Below, one piece after another: positions 7,920 through 16,040 of a stretch of DNA of 64,000 nucleotides. The position numbers were made by a program, and so were the translations under genes. The first letter of the stretch is position 1. Each line of letters starts with the position of its first letter. The DNA is from Verrucomicrobiia bacterium (GTDB taxonomy: Bacteria > Verrucomicrobiota > Verrucomicrobiia > Verrucomicrobiales > Akkermansiaceae): positions 18,660-82,659 of the forward strand of contig JAUIGV010000023.1 in NCBI GenBank assembly GCA_030432565.1, written 5' to 3'. A model generated the notes under the pieces. It was not told the DNA's origin and made no database searches. It was given only the letters and a program-made list of their open reading frames with translations.

Positions 7920-9452
7920 ATGAAACCCATCCCTACCACTCTCGCGCTCAGCGCGACCCTCCTCACCCTTCCATGCTACGCGGACCTCTTTCCAAACGGC
8001 GACTTTGAAAGCGCCGGTTCCACGTGGTTGGAAGTCGCGGGCGGCGGAACCTTTGCTTTCGATTATCCGGCGACAGGCGGCAATGACGAGGGCTACGGCG
8101 TCATCGACCACAGTGCCGCTGATGGCGGCTTCGGAATCTGGGTCGGGAATGACGGAGATCCAATCGCGCTCGACTCCCTCGGCCTGGCGGCCGGATCCAC
8201 CTACGACTTCACCCTGGACATGCGTCTGATCTCTGGAGCCAACATCGGAGGCTTCAAGCTCGACTTCACAATCGGAGCAGACAACGCAGGCTCTACCGGC
8301 GATCTTCGCAACGACCTCATTGGCGATGGCTCGACTTGGGAGACCTACACTTTCCGCATTGAAATTCCGGCCGAAGTCGACGGCTTCAAAGTGGTTCCAC
8401 TTTGGGGCGTCGACTCCGTAGTCGGTTTTGACAATATCGGCTTCGACCCCACGCCCATCGAGCCCCCCGTCGAACCTCCGGTTGTCGAACCAGGCAGCGA
8501 AGCTCAAGTGGCCGAAGGCACCCTCGTGACTTGGGTCCCCACCAATACCGAAAAACTTCACCAGCCCCAGTCGTCACAAGACGGGACCGCTTGGACGGAC
8601 CTCGGACCTGCGTTTCCCGGCACCGAAACCACCACCATCCTCGACCCGAACCCGGCGCCCTTCTACCGCGTTCAGGAAAAAGACCCCGCCGGTCCGGACT
8701 CGGTAGTCAATGGGGACTTTGAAATCGCTGATCCCGCAAACCCTGACTGCCCAGAAAATTGGGCCTGCCTCTCCACTTCCGGACAATTCCCAACCCGTAT
8801 CGAGACAGACTCCTACTCTGGCACTGCCTCGGTCCGAATTGCCGTCCAAAATGACGACGGTGGGTCGCCAAACCAAGCCGAAATCCAACAAAATCTTGGT
8901 GGTGCCGGTGGCTTTGTCACCCCTGGGGAGACTTACGTCTTTACCTTCAGAGCAAAACAAATCAGTTCAGGAGTAAGCTATGTGCAACAATATCGTCTGC
9001 AGTGGTTCGATGCCAACGACACCCCAATCAATGGCGCAGACGTTGGCTTCGATAACTTCAGCGGTGGGGACGGAACCTGGGCTGAAGTTTCATCCGGCAA
9101 TATTGTTGCTCCAGCAGGGGCCGCGAGCGCCTTTATCCAGATCTTCGGAGCAACAGGCGCTGTCGCAGGAGCCGACGCCAAAGGAGAAGTTTTGATTGAC
9201 GATATCAGCCTCGCTCTAGGAGGAGCTGCAGAACCTTCCAATCTGAGCACGACCACCGAGCCAGGGATCGGAGTGATCATGCTCACGAAGTCAGGCGTGA
9301 CTTATAGAGCTCAGCAATCCGACGACCTTTTCATCTTCGACGACCTGACCGGCACCTTTACCGGGAACGGAACGGTCATTGGAGCTGGAATCCCCGACGG
9401 AGGGGCATCCCACTACTTCCGTATTCTCGAGGTCCCGGCTGAGGAGAATTAA
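7920..9452 (+). CDS. Secreted protein with two CBM4/9-like modules, no catalytic domain
   Basis: I place the start at 7920, where MKPIPTTLALSATLLTLPCYA gives a clean signal peptide; the upstream 30 codons in the ORF track run through the operator sites. The 510-residue product has two galactose-binding-like sandwiches. The first (about residues 21-175) begins LFPNGDFESAGSTW and ends GFDNIGFD; the second (about 270-430) begins VVNGDFEIADP and ends VLIDDISLAL. A proline-rich linker (PPVEPPVVEP) follows the first, and short modules with a Q-S-D...YR pattern occur in the middle and at the C terminus. Such domains often bind polysaccharides. No hydrolase domain is present. Operator placement suggests coregulation with glucan use, perhaps substrate capture. 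Glucan binding is inferred. Confidence 0.7.
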   Translation: MKPIPTTLALSATLLTLPCYADLFPNGDFESAGSTWLEVAGGGTFAFDYPATGGNDEGYGVIDHSAADGGFGIWVGNDGDPIALDSLGLAAGSTYDFTLDMRLISGANIGGFKLDFTIGADNAGSTGDLRNDLIGDGSTWETYTFRIEIPAEVDGFKVVPLWGVDSVVGFDNIGFDPTPIEPPVEPPVVEPGSEAQVAEGTLVTWVPTNTEKLHQPQSSQDGTAWTDLGPAFPGTETTTILDPNPAPFYRVQEKDPAGPDSVVNGDFEIADPANPDCPENWACLSTSGQFPTRIETDSYSGTASVRIAVQNDDGGSPNQAEIQQNLGGAGGFVTPGETYVFTFRAKQISSGVSYVQQYRLQWFDANDTPINGADVGFDNFSGGDGTWAEVSSGNIVAPAGAASAFIQIFGATGAVAGADAKGEVLIDDISLALGGAAEPSNLSTTTEPGIGVIMLTKSGVTYRAQQSDDLFIFDDLTGTFTGNGTVIGAGIPDGGASHYFRILEVPAEEN

Positions 9453-10171
9453 GAGCGCTTCCACTTCGTCACCATCGAGACCGTCCATTGGAACTTCCGG
9501 GCGGTCTCTCTAATCAAAAACGGCTCGTCGGCCACTTCGATCAATTCGAAGTCGCCGGCGAGTTCTTTTTTCAGCCAGTCCAGTGTCCGGCCTTCGGGCC
9601 AGTTTTCCTTCTGCGTAAATTCCTCAAGCCAAGTGCACGGAGTTGCCAAAACCAACTCGCCGCCCTCCTTCACCAATCCGGCGAGCCTCGCTAAAAACCG
9701 CCGCGGCTCGGGAAGACGGCACACCAGATTCGCCGCATGGACGCGATCAAACGAACCCAGATCTTCACGCAAATTCATGGCATCCCCCACCTCAAACGAA
9801 ATTCCTTTCCCGTCGATCCCGTCAGGGCGCGAAACATTCACCTCGGTGACTTCCGCAGCCTCCTCCAACCTCTGGCACGAGAGCGTTTCTCCCGCTCCGA
9901 TCTTCTCGGCTGCCGTAATGAAAGCCCTCGAAAAATCAATTCCGATCACCTCGTCGCTGGTCCGCCCGAGTTCAAACGTCGATCGACCCACCGCACAACC
10001 CACATCCAGAGAACGCCCGACCCGCCCCTCCGAGAAATGGCCAACCGTCCGAACCGGGAATCCCAAAGCGTCACTCGGACCATTTTCCCAAGGGAGAATT
10101 TCCTTTGGATTTCCGTAATGAAAAAGGAGATATTCCCCCACGTATCGGTCAGTCTCGTAAACATCTGCCAT
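9449..10171 (-). CDS. SAM methyltransferase resembling the OvoA C-terminal (4-mercaptohistidine N1-methyltransferase) domain
   Basis: The 240-residue protein begins YETDRYVGEYLLFHYG, continues with EILPWENGPSDALGFPVR, and has a class I SAM-binding motif LDVGCAVGRSTFELGR near residue 55. The opening blocks are those I recall for the methyltransferase domain at the C terminus of OvoA, which methylates 4-mercaptohistidine to ovothiol A. Here the domain stands alone, with no sulfoxide synthase part. It converges on the secreted binding-protein gene, with the two stop codons overlapping by four bases. The methyltransferase call is firm; the ovothiol role depends on my recall of the family and on an OvoA core encoded elsewhere. 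Confidence 0.7.
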   Translation of the reverse strand: MADVYETDRYVGEYLLFHYGNPKEILPWENGPSDALGFPVRTVGHFSEGRVGRSLDVGCAVGRSTFELGRTSDEVIGIDFSRAFITAAEKIGAGETLSCQRLEEAAEVTEVNVSRPDGIDGKGISFEVGDAMNLREDLGSFDRVHAANLVCRLPEPRRFLARLAGLVKEGGELVLATPCTWLEEFTQKENWPEGRTLDWLKKELAGDFELIEVADEPFLIRETARKFQWTVSMVTKWKRS

Positions 10172-10319
10172 AGAGCGCCACTCAAGCCCCTAAAACGACA
10201 ATGTCCAGACCAGAGAAGAGGGAAACGGAAATGACAAAAATTTCCCATTGTTCTTTGAACGAAGCAGGACAATTTTTGTCCCAACGTTAACCAGAACGAT
10301 CCCGGATCGATCTTCGCGT

Positions 10320-10760
10320 ATGAACTCCCCCTCTCTCATCCCCCTCCTCACCGCGCTGGCAATCGCCGGCCTGACCTCGTGCAGCTCAGTCAAAACCTCG
10401 ATGCAAAAGGCAACCCGGCCCATGAAGGCTCTCGCTAAAACCAATGTCGAGCGCCTCAAGAACCTCCGCTTCAAAGGGCAGGCCAACAACGCCCCACCGG
10501 TCGTCGCAGTTCGGAAAGAAGACCTCCGCGAGATCAAATCAGGAAAGGAGAAGATCCTGGCCTGGAACCGCTCGCGCCAGGCCGGCCGCACCGCAGCGGT
10601 CTACCTCCCCGAGAATTTCGATCCTTCCAGCCTTCCCGTCGGCTCGGCCCTTCGCCCGTCCGGCATTCTTCCTCCACTCAGCCCGGGCGAACCGGGCAAC
10701 GACGCTCCCATTGAGGCCGGGCCCGACCTGGAGCTCCCGGGCGACGTCTCCGGCGAATAA
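10320..10760 (+). CDS. Small lipoprotein of unknown function
   Basis: Starting at 10320 the 146-residue product has a lipoprotein signal (LLTALAIAGLTSC, lipobox cysteine near residue 21), which decides this start over the track start at 10248. The mature part is basic near the N terminus (MQKATRPMKALAKT) and proline-rich towards the acidic C terminus (ILPPLSPGEPGND). No known domain is recognised. It lies 64 bp upstream of ychF on the same strand. Confidence 0.65.
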   Translation: MNSPSLIPLLTALAIAGLTSCSSVKTSMQKATRPMKALAKTNVERLKNLRFKGQANNAPPVVAVRKEDLREIKSGKEKILAWNRSRQAGRTAAVYLPENFDPSSLPVGSALRPSGILPPLSPGEPGNDAPIEAGPDLELPGDVSGE

Positions 10761-10824
10761 AATCTCGCCTCGTGGTGAGTTGGGGATTCCCACTGCCGCA
10801 ATCCTGCGCTAAAGCCTCCGCATC

Positions 10825-11940
10825 ATGCTCAAGGCCGGAATCGTCGGAATGCCAAACGTAGGCAAATCCACCCTCTTCAACGCTCTCACACGGACCCGCA
10901 ACGCCGAGGCCGCAAACTACCCATTTTGCACCATCGACCCCAATGTGGGAATGGTCACTGTCCCGGATCCCCGCTTGGACAAACTCTCCGAGATGTCGAA
11001 GTCTACCAAGGTCATTCCCACCGCCATTGAATTCGTCGACATCGCCGGACTTGTCGAAGGAGCCTCGGAAGGTGCCGGACTCGGCAACAAATTTCTCGCC
11101 AACATTCGCGAAGTCGATGCCATCGTCCAAGTGGTTCGCTGCTTCGAAAATGATGATATCATCCACGAACTCGGCACCGTCGATCCAACCCGCGACATCG
11201 AGATCATCAACTCCGAACTCATCCTCGCCGACATCGCCGCACTCGATAAACGAAAACAATCGCGTGAGAAAAAAGCGAAGTCCGGAGACAAGGAATCAAA
11301 AGCAGAGGTCGACCTCATCACCAAGCTCCTTCCCCACCTTGATGCCGGCAAGCCCGCCCTCACTGCAGACCTGAACGACGACGAGAAGAAACTCATGAAG
11401 GAGTTTTTTCTTCTCTCCTCAAAGCGCACCATCTTCGCCTGCAACGTCAATGAAGACGAACTCGCCGGAGCCGTTGACGATCCCGATTCCCACCCGCTCG
11501 TCTCCAAAGTCAAGGCCTACGCGGCCGAATCACACGGAGCCGAAATCATCGTCATCTCCGCTCGGATCGAGGAGGAATTGGTCGAACTCAGCCCCGAGGA
11601 AGCGGTCGAGTTTCTAGGCGACATGGGGGTCAGTGACTCCGGAGTCTCCGATCTCATTCGCGCTGTCTACCATCTCCTGGGGCTGCGAACATACATCACC
11701 ACCGGAGTTCAAGAAACCCGCGCCTGGACCATCACTGCGGGCGACAAAGCCCCTGCTGCGGCCGGCGTGATCCACGGTGACTTCGAACGCGGCTTCATCG
11801 CCGCCGAGGTGGTCCACTACGATGACTTCGTCGAGCTCGGCGGCAAAGCCGGCGCGCGTGATGCCGGCAAACTTCGTATTGAGGGCAAGGAATACGTCGT
11901 CGCCGATGGTGACGTCATCGAATTCCGCTTCAACGTTTGA
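10825..11940 (+). CDS. ychF: Redox-regulated ribosome-binding ATPase YchF (Obg-like)
   Basis: The 371-residue protein carries the P-loop GMPNVGKSTLFNAL at residues 8-21, the switch segment PTAIEFVDIAGLVEGASEGAGLGNKFL, and NVNE where classic GTPases have NKxD. That replacement is the mark of YchF/OLA1 proteins, which prefer ATP. A helical insert rich in lysine follows the G domain. The C-terminal TGS domain contains HGDFERGFIAAEVVHYDD. Its length is close to the usual 363 residues. YchF is a nearly universal cytoplasmic protein associated with ribosomes and stress responses. Confidence 0.95.
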   Translation: MLKAGIVGMPNVGKSTLFNALTRTRNAEAANYPFCTIDPNVGMVTVPDPRLDKLSEMSKSTKVIPTAIEFVDIAGLVEGASEGAGLGNKFLANIREVDAIVQVVRCFENDDIIHELGTVDPTRDIEIINSELILADIAALDKRKQSREKKAKSGDKESKAEVDLITKLLPHLDAGKPALTADLNDDEKKLMKEFFLLSSKRTIFACNVNEDELAGAVDDPDSHPLVSKVKAYAAESHGAEIIVISARIEEELVELSPEEAVEFLGDMGVSDSGVSDLIRAVYHLLGLRTYITTGVQETRAWTITAGDKAPAAAGVIHGDFERGFIAAEVVHYDDFVELGGKAGARDAGKLRIEGKEYVVADGDVIEFRFNV

Positions 11941-11949
11941 GATTTGTCC

Positions 11950-12513
11950 TCACTCGGAGATCAAAGATTCATTCTTTCTGAGATGATCCGCGACAAGCAG
12001 TCGCCAGTCACTCACGGCCTGATCTGGCGAAATACCCAGGTCTTGACGAATTTGCTGTTCCATCGCAGCACGCTGCAAAGGTAGCAGTTTCGGTTCCTCC
12101 AAAAGCCGGACGATTCCCGGCAACTGAAGAGCCGGCGACATAAAACTACTCATCTCGAGATACTCGGTAACCAGATTGGCCGGCTCCTTTGAGTTGAGGT
12201 CATCGATCACCACCTCTACTGCGATCTCATGCTCATCGGTAGGTAGCTCCAACATCATATCGGCAAAGAAATCCCGCTTTTCCTGCGGGGCTGAAATCTC
12301 CTTCAATTCGGAAACAAGTTTGGCGACCTTGGTCACCTTTTCCTGACTCCGCCCTCCTCCGGTCGGGCCTCCCTGACTTCGAGCGAAAGTGCCGATTCGA
12401 GACTCCGCATGAGGCTCACCAGCCTCGTCGTTTTTCGACTCACTCGCTTCCCGGCACGATGCCAGCGCACAAAGCACCGAGAGGGTGAGCCAGATTTTTG
12501 AGAACTTCTTCAT
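11950..12513 (-). CDS. Hypothetical lipoprotein
   Basis: The 187-residue product starts MKKFSKIWLTLSVLCALASC, a lipoprotein signal with lipobox LASC at the cysteine near residue 20. A short Gly/Ser/Glu-rich linker (GGPTGGGRSQ) leads to a mainly helical domain with ELKEISAPQEKRDFFADMMLELPTDEHEIAVEVVIDDL. I do not recognise the family. It is convergent with ychF (9-bp gap), and its start lies only 6 bp from the terminator of the upstream fasciclin gene, so its promoter must overlap that terminator or lie upstream of it. Confidence 0.7.
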   Translation of the reverse strand: MKKFSKIWLTLSVLCALASCREASESKNDEAGEPHAESRIGTFARSQGGPTGGGRSQEKVTKVAKLVSELKEISAPQEKRDFFADMMLELPTDEHEIAVEVVIDDLNSKEPANLVTEYLEMSSFMSPALQLPGIVRLLEEPKLLPLQRAAMEQQIRQDLGISPDQAVSDWRLLVADHLRKNESLISE

Positions 12514-12518
12514 TCTTT

Positions 12519-12555
12519 AAAAAAGCGGAGACTCCGCATTTCACAGAGTCTCCGC
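12519..12555 (-). terminator. Rho-independent terminator of the fasciclin gene
   Basis: On the minus strand GCGGAGACTC and GAGTCTCCGC form a perfect 10-bp stem around an 11-nt loop, followed by six T residues. It lies 35 bp after the fasciclin stop codon and just before the next minus-strand gene. Confidence 0.85.
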
Positions 12556-12589
12556 CCATGGGAATTGGGAGAGAAGGAACCTGTCCCCC

Positions 12590-13972
12590 CTAGTCTTCCT
12601 CTTCTTCAGGATTCTTCTCGGGGACTACACCTCCCACGATGTGGATGACACCGTTGGAAGCTTTAAGGTCAGCCTCAACAAGAGGAGATCCATTGAAAGA
12701 AACTCCGGCGTCCGAGAAATCAACGGCGAGACGTCCTCCAATGGTTCGCAAAACCCCACCATCTGTCAGGTCGGCGGAAGTGATCTGGCCAAAGGCAACA
12801 TGACGGAGCAGGACCCGACGCAGGGCCCGCTTGTCCTCGAGCAATGCACCCAGTGCGTCTGCTGGAATAGCAGCGAAGGCCTCATTATTTGGAGCAAAGA
12901 TCGTCCATTTCCAGAAGCGCGATTCCTGCGCAAAGAGTGGCGTAAACCCGGAAGCATCGAGAGCAACCTTAAAGGTAGCGAGTTCGTCGCGTGATTCGAT
13001 AACGCCGACCAACGTATCGAGAATTTCAGGGACCAGGACCTCGTCGATCACGTGGACAATACCATTGGATGCCAAGACATCAGCGCCCACGACGGTGGCA
13101 GGTCCCACCGTGATGGCGTCTTCCCCGACAACCACGTCAAGGTCGGTCCGGGCAACGGTTCGGACCGTGCCGGTTTCAAGCTCCGTGCTCTGAACCGATC
13201 CACGTACGATGTGGTTTTTCAAAACGAACCGGAGCAACTCGCGGTCGTTTTGAACGGCTTCGAGGACCGCAGCAGGGAGCTTTGAAAAGGCCTCGTTGGT
13301 GGGGGCAAAGACGGTCAACTCGAGGCGATCGCTGTCGAGAGCGCGTCCAAGTCCGGCGGATTGAACCAAAGTGGCTAACGTCGAGAGATTCTCGTTTTCC
13401 GCCGCGAGTTCGAGGATCGATTTCGGGGCGACAAACCCGGGATCAAGCACTGTGTCGATCCCGTGGATGATGCCGTTGGTGGCACCAATGTTTGCTTGCA
13501 CAACGGTTGAATCGTTGACCTTCACAGTCGAGGAAAACCACCAGAACGAACGGTGACGTGTTGTTTTCACATCGAGCGAACCCTCGTTTAAAGCGGTGAG
13601 GGTTCGATTCCCCAGACGGTAGGAGGATAGCCGCTGGCCGGGAACAACATGGTAGGTCAGGAGGTTCGTTAAGGCGTCCTGGTCGGCAAGAATGGCCGCA
13701 AGATTCTCAGCGGGAATCTTCGCGAAGGCCGCGTTGGTGGGAGCAAAAATCGTCGCCTGGTCAAGTTCGGCGAGAGCATCAACGAGGCCGGCTTCGGTAA
13801 CAGCAGTGACCAAAGTGGAATATTGCTCAAGGCCAGCAAGTCGCTCGACAAGATTCTGGGTCCGGGAAGCACTCTGTCTCCATCTGAACTGCGCGTCAGC
13901 CTTTTGAGGCGCGAACAAACTGAGACCAACAGCAAGGCAGGCAAAGCCTGTAATTTTTCGGATTAGTTTCAT
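12590..13972 (-). CDS. Secreted fasciclin-domain (FAS1) protein with three repeats
   Basis: I choose the internal ATG at 13972, where MKLIRKITGFACLAVGLSLFAPQKADA gives a signal peptide; the track start at 14029 has no such feature. The 460-residue protein has three FAS1 domains. Each shows the H1 block (TIFAPTNAAFAKIP, TVFAPTNEAFSKLP, TIFAPNNEAFAAIP) and the H2 block (NGIIHGIDTVL, NGIVHVIDEVL, NGVIHIVGGVV). FAS1 domains mediate cell-surface adhesion. The C terminus is acidic (KNPEEEED). It is a single-gene unit with its own terminator. No membrane anchor is visible, so the protein is probably periplasmic, secreted or surface-associated. Confidence 0.9.
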   Translation of the reverse strand: MKLIRKITGFACLAVGLSLFAPQKADAQFRWRQSASRTQNLVERLAGLEQYSTLVTAVTEAGLVDALAELDQATIFAPTNAAFAKIPAENLAAILADQDALTNLLTYHVVPGQRLSSYRLGNRTLTALNEGSLDVKTTRHRSFWWFSSTVKVNDSTVVQANIGATNGIIHGIDTVLDPGFVAPKSILELAAENENLSTLATLVQSAGLGRALDSDRLELTVFAPTNEAFSKLPAAVLEAVQNDRELLRFVLKNHIVRGSVQSTELETGTVRTVARTDLDVVVGEDAITVGPATVVGADVLASNGIVHVIDEVLVPEILDTLVGVIESRDELATFKVALDASGFTPLFAQESRFWKWTIFAPNNEAFAAIPADALGALLEDKRALRRVLLRHVAFGQITSADLTDGGVLRTIGGRLAVDFSDAGVSFNGSPLVEADLKASNGVIHIVGGVVPEKNPEEEED

Positions 13973-14516
13973 TGTTTCATGTGTTTCGTGGAGCCCCACG
14001 GGAGGTGAGACTTTGCGAAGGTGCTTCACTTTTTAATGCCCGCAAATAATTTTTGGTGGTTACAATGGATTCACCAAATAACTAGTGCTGTGTCTGCGGA
14101 TCAAAACCTCCAGCCATTCGACCTCACCAAAACCCTGTCTTGCAATCAACCGCTTCGGCCTCTGTCTGCGGTCACCGATCTCCCTCTTGATCGTAAAATA
14201 CAGGCAGGAATGACAGGTGAATTTCACCTCTCTCCTTCCCCTCTTCCGCAGATCCGATAGCCTTCTTCGTGAATGGATTTAGGAACCACTTCCCCGGTCC
14301 CCGCTCTCCTCTCCCGCCTCTTTGCTCTGCGGGGTTGTTGCCCCTTCAAAGAACAGCTGAATTCATCAACAAGGCTCTGGCTCCGTTTCCCGGGGCCGCT
14401 TCAGTCTATCTCAACTTTGCTCCGATTCACAACATCCGTAATCCATCGCCATTTTAAATGGCGCCCTCTCAAATTTCCTCCTTTTAAATCCATCGAGCAA
14501 CCTTAGCGTCTTCGCA
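13973..14516. other. Gene-free divergent intergenic region
   Basis: This 544-bp stretch separates the divergent fasciclin and HtrA-like genes. I see no convincing gene: the small track ORFs here lack signal peptides, motifs or good start sites. It holds a 15-bp odd palindrome at 14215-14229 (AGGTGAA-T-TTCACCT) and, directly before the protease start, GCGTCTTCGC. Confidence 0.6.
14215..14229. promoter_or_regulatory. 15-bp palindrome, possible operator
   Basis: AGGTGAA and TTCACCT are perfect inverted arms around one T. It sits about 240 bp from the fasciclin start and 290 bp from the protease start. No regulator can be linked to it from this window. Confidence 0.25.
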
Positions 14517-16007
14517 ATGATGCGAACAATCACGCGAATTCTCTTACCAGTGGTTCTGTGCACCTCCCTTCCAGGACAGCTGAAGGAGCCCCAGACCACT
14601 CCCGATAACCAGCTGGCTCCGCAGCCAACCCTTTATGATTCAGTCGTAAAGATAGAGGTGGCGACCCAGGTCCCGGATTATCGCACTCCGTGGAACAGCG
14701 GCCGCTTCAGCGGAGGAACAGGAACAGGCTTTATCATCGGGCCCAACCAGATCCTGACAAACGCACACGTCGTCTCGGACAACCGCCGCCTTCTGGTGAC
14801 CCGCCGGGGATCTTCACAGAAGCACGTGGCCCGGGTGCGTCACATCGCGCACGACTGCGATCTTGCCCTCATTGAACTCCAGGACTTCCGCCCTTTCGAA
14901 GGTCTTCCCTACCTGGATATTGGAGGAATGCCAAAGCTGGAAAGTCGTGTCAGCGCAATCGGCTACCCGGTGGGAGGGGAGCGCCTCTCGGTCACGCAGG
15001 GAGTCGTTTCACGGATCGACTTCAGCAGCTACAGCCACTCCCGCGCCGACTCCCACCTCGTCATTCAGATCGATGCCGCCATCAATCCGGGCAACTCGGG
15101 CGGCCCCGTGGTCCAGGATGGCAAGGTCGTGGGTGTCGCCTTTCAGGGGAACACCCAAGCCGATAACGTGGGCTACATCATCCCGACTCCGGTCGTAAAG
15201 CGCTTTCTGAAGGACATCTCCGATGGCAAATACGACCACTACATGGACCTCGGGATCTCGCCCTTCCCGCTCTTCAACCCTGCAATGCGCAAAGCCTACC
15301 AGCTCCCGGCCGACGGAAAAGGAGTCCTCGTGGCCAACGTGGTTCCCGGTGGACCGGCCGATGGCATTCTGGAGCGCGGTGATGTCCTTCTTAGCATCGA
15401 TGGAAATACCATCGACAGCGCCGGGAACATTCGCATCGCGGGCGAATTCGTTGACATGAACGAAATTGTGGAGCGCAAATTTGCGGGCGACAAAGTGTCC
15501 CTCACTCTCATCCGCAAAGGCGAGGCGCTGAAGAAAGATCTCATTTTGAGGGAATTCCCCTACTCCCGGATTTATGCCATCCAATACGAAGAGGTCCCAC
15601 GTTACACCTTCTTTGCCGGATTGGTTTTCCAACCCTTGAATCTTAATCTTTTCGCGACCTTTAAATTCGACGACCGCCGCCTTCGTCAGATCTTTGCCGA
15701 CTACGTCTCCCGCGGGCTTTTCAAGGACATGGAAGATGTCGTCGTTCTGACCCGCGTTGAGAACGACCGGCTCACCACCCGCATGGGTGGATTCACCGGC
15801 ATTGCCGTCTCCAAGGTGAACGGTCAAAAAATCAAGACTCTTCGCCAACTTCACGAAATCCTGAATGCTCCGAATCCCCCGGAGTATCACGTCATTGAGT
15901 TCAACGGAGGCAACCGCCCTCTCGTGATTCCGAGCGCCGAGGTCCCGGCAGCTCAAAAGCGGATCATGGCTCAAGTCGGCATCACCAAAGCCGCCCAACT
16001 CGACTAG
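14517..16007 (+). CDS. HtrA/Deg-type serine protease with PDZ domain
   Basis: The 496-residue protein begins with a short signal sequence (ITRILLPVVLCTSLPG). Its trypsin-like domain has all three catalytic residues in context: His in LTNAHVV (near residue 83), Asp in HDCDLALIEL (near 114) and Ser in NPGNSGGP (near 192). A PDZ domain follows (GVLVANVVPGGPADGILERGDVLLSIDG, about residues 265-330). The C-terminal part resembles the extended Deg9-like proteases of plants and PVC bacteria rather than E. coli DegP with two canonical PDZ domains. It is expected to act in the periplasm on misfolded proteins. The next gene, 33 bp on, is a degenerate paralogue. Confidence 0.9.
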   Translation: MMRTITRILLPVVLCTSLPGQLKEPQTTPDNQLAPQPTLYDSVVKIEVATQVPDYRTPWNSGRFSGGTGTGFIIGPNQILTNAHVVSDNRRLLVTRRGSSQKHVARVRHIAHDCDLALIELQDFRPFEGLPYLDIGGMPKLESRVSAIGYPVGGERLSVTQGVVSRIDFSSYSHSRADSHLVIQIDAAINPGNSGGPVVQDGKVVGVAFQGNTQADNVGYIIPTPVVKRFLKDISDGKYDHYMDLGISPFPLFNPAMRKAYQLPADGKGVLVANVVPGGPADGILERGDVLLSIDGNTIDSAGNIRIAGEFVDMNEIVERKFAGDKVSLTLIRKGEALKKDLILREFPYSRIYAIQYEEVPRYTFFAGLVFQPLNLNLFATFKFDDRRLRQIFADYVSRGLFKDMEDVVVLTRVENDRLTTRMGGFTGIAVSKVNGQKIKTLRQLHEILNAPNPPEYHVIEFNGGNRPLVIPSAEVPAAQKRIMAQVGITKAAQLD

Positions 16008-16040
16008 TCATTCATTTTCAATCCCAACGGATTCCATTCC

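Noticed and set aside
15009-15998. 329-residue minus-strand ORF
   Set aside because: Antisense to the HtrA-like protease, which has all catalytic residues. Long antisense ORFs are common in G+C-rich DNA.
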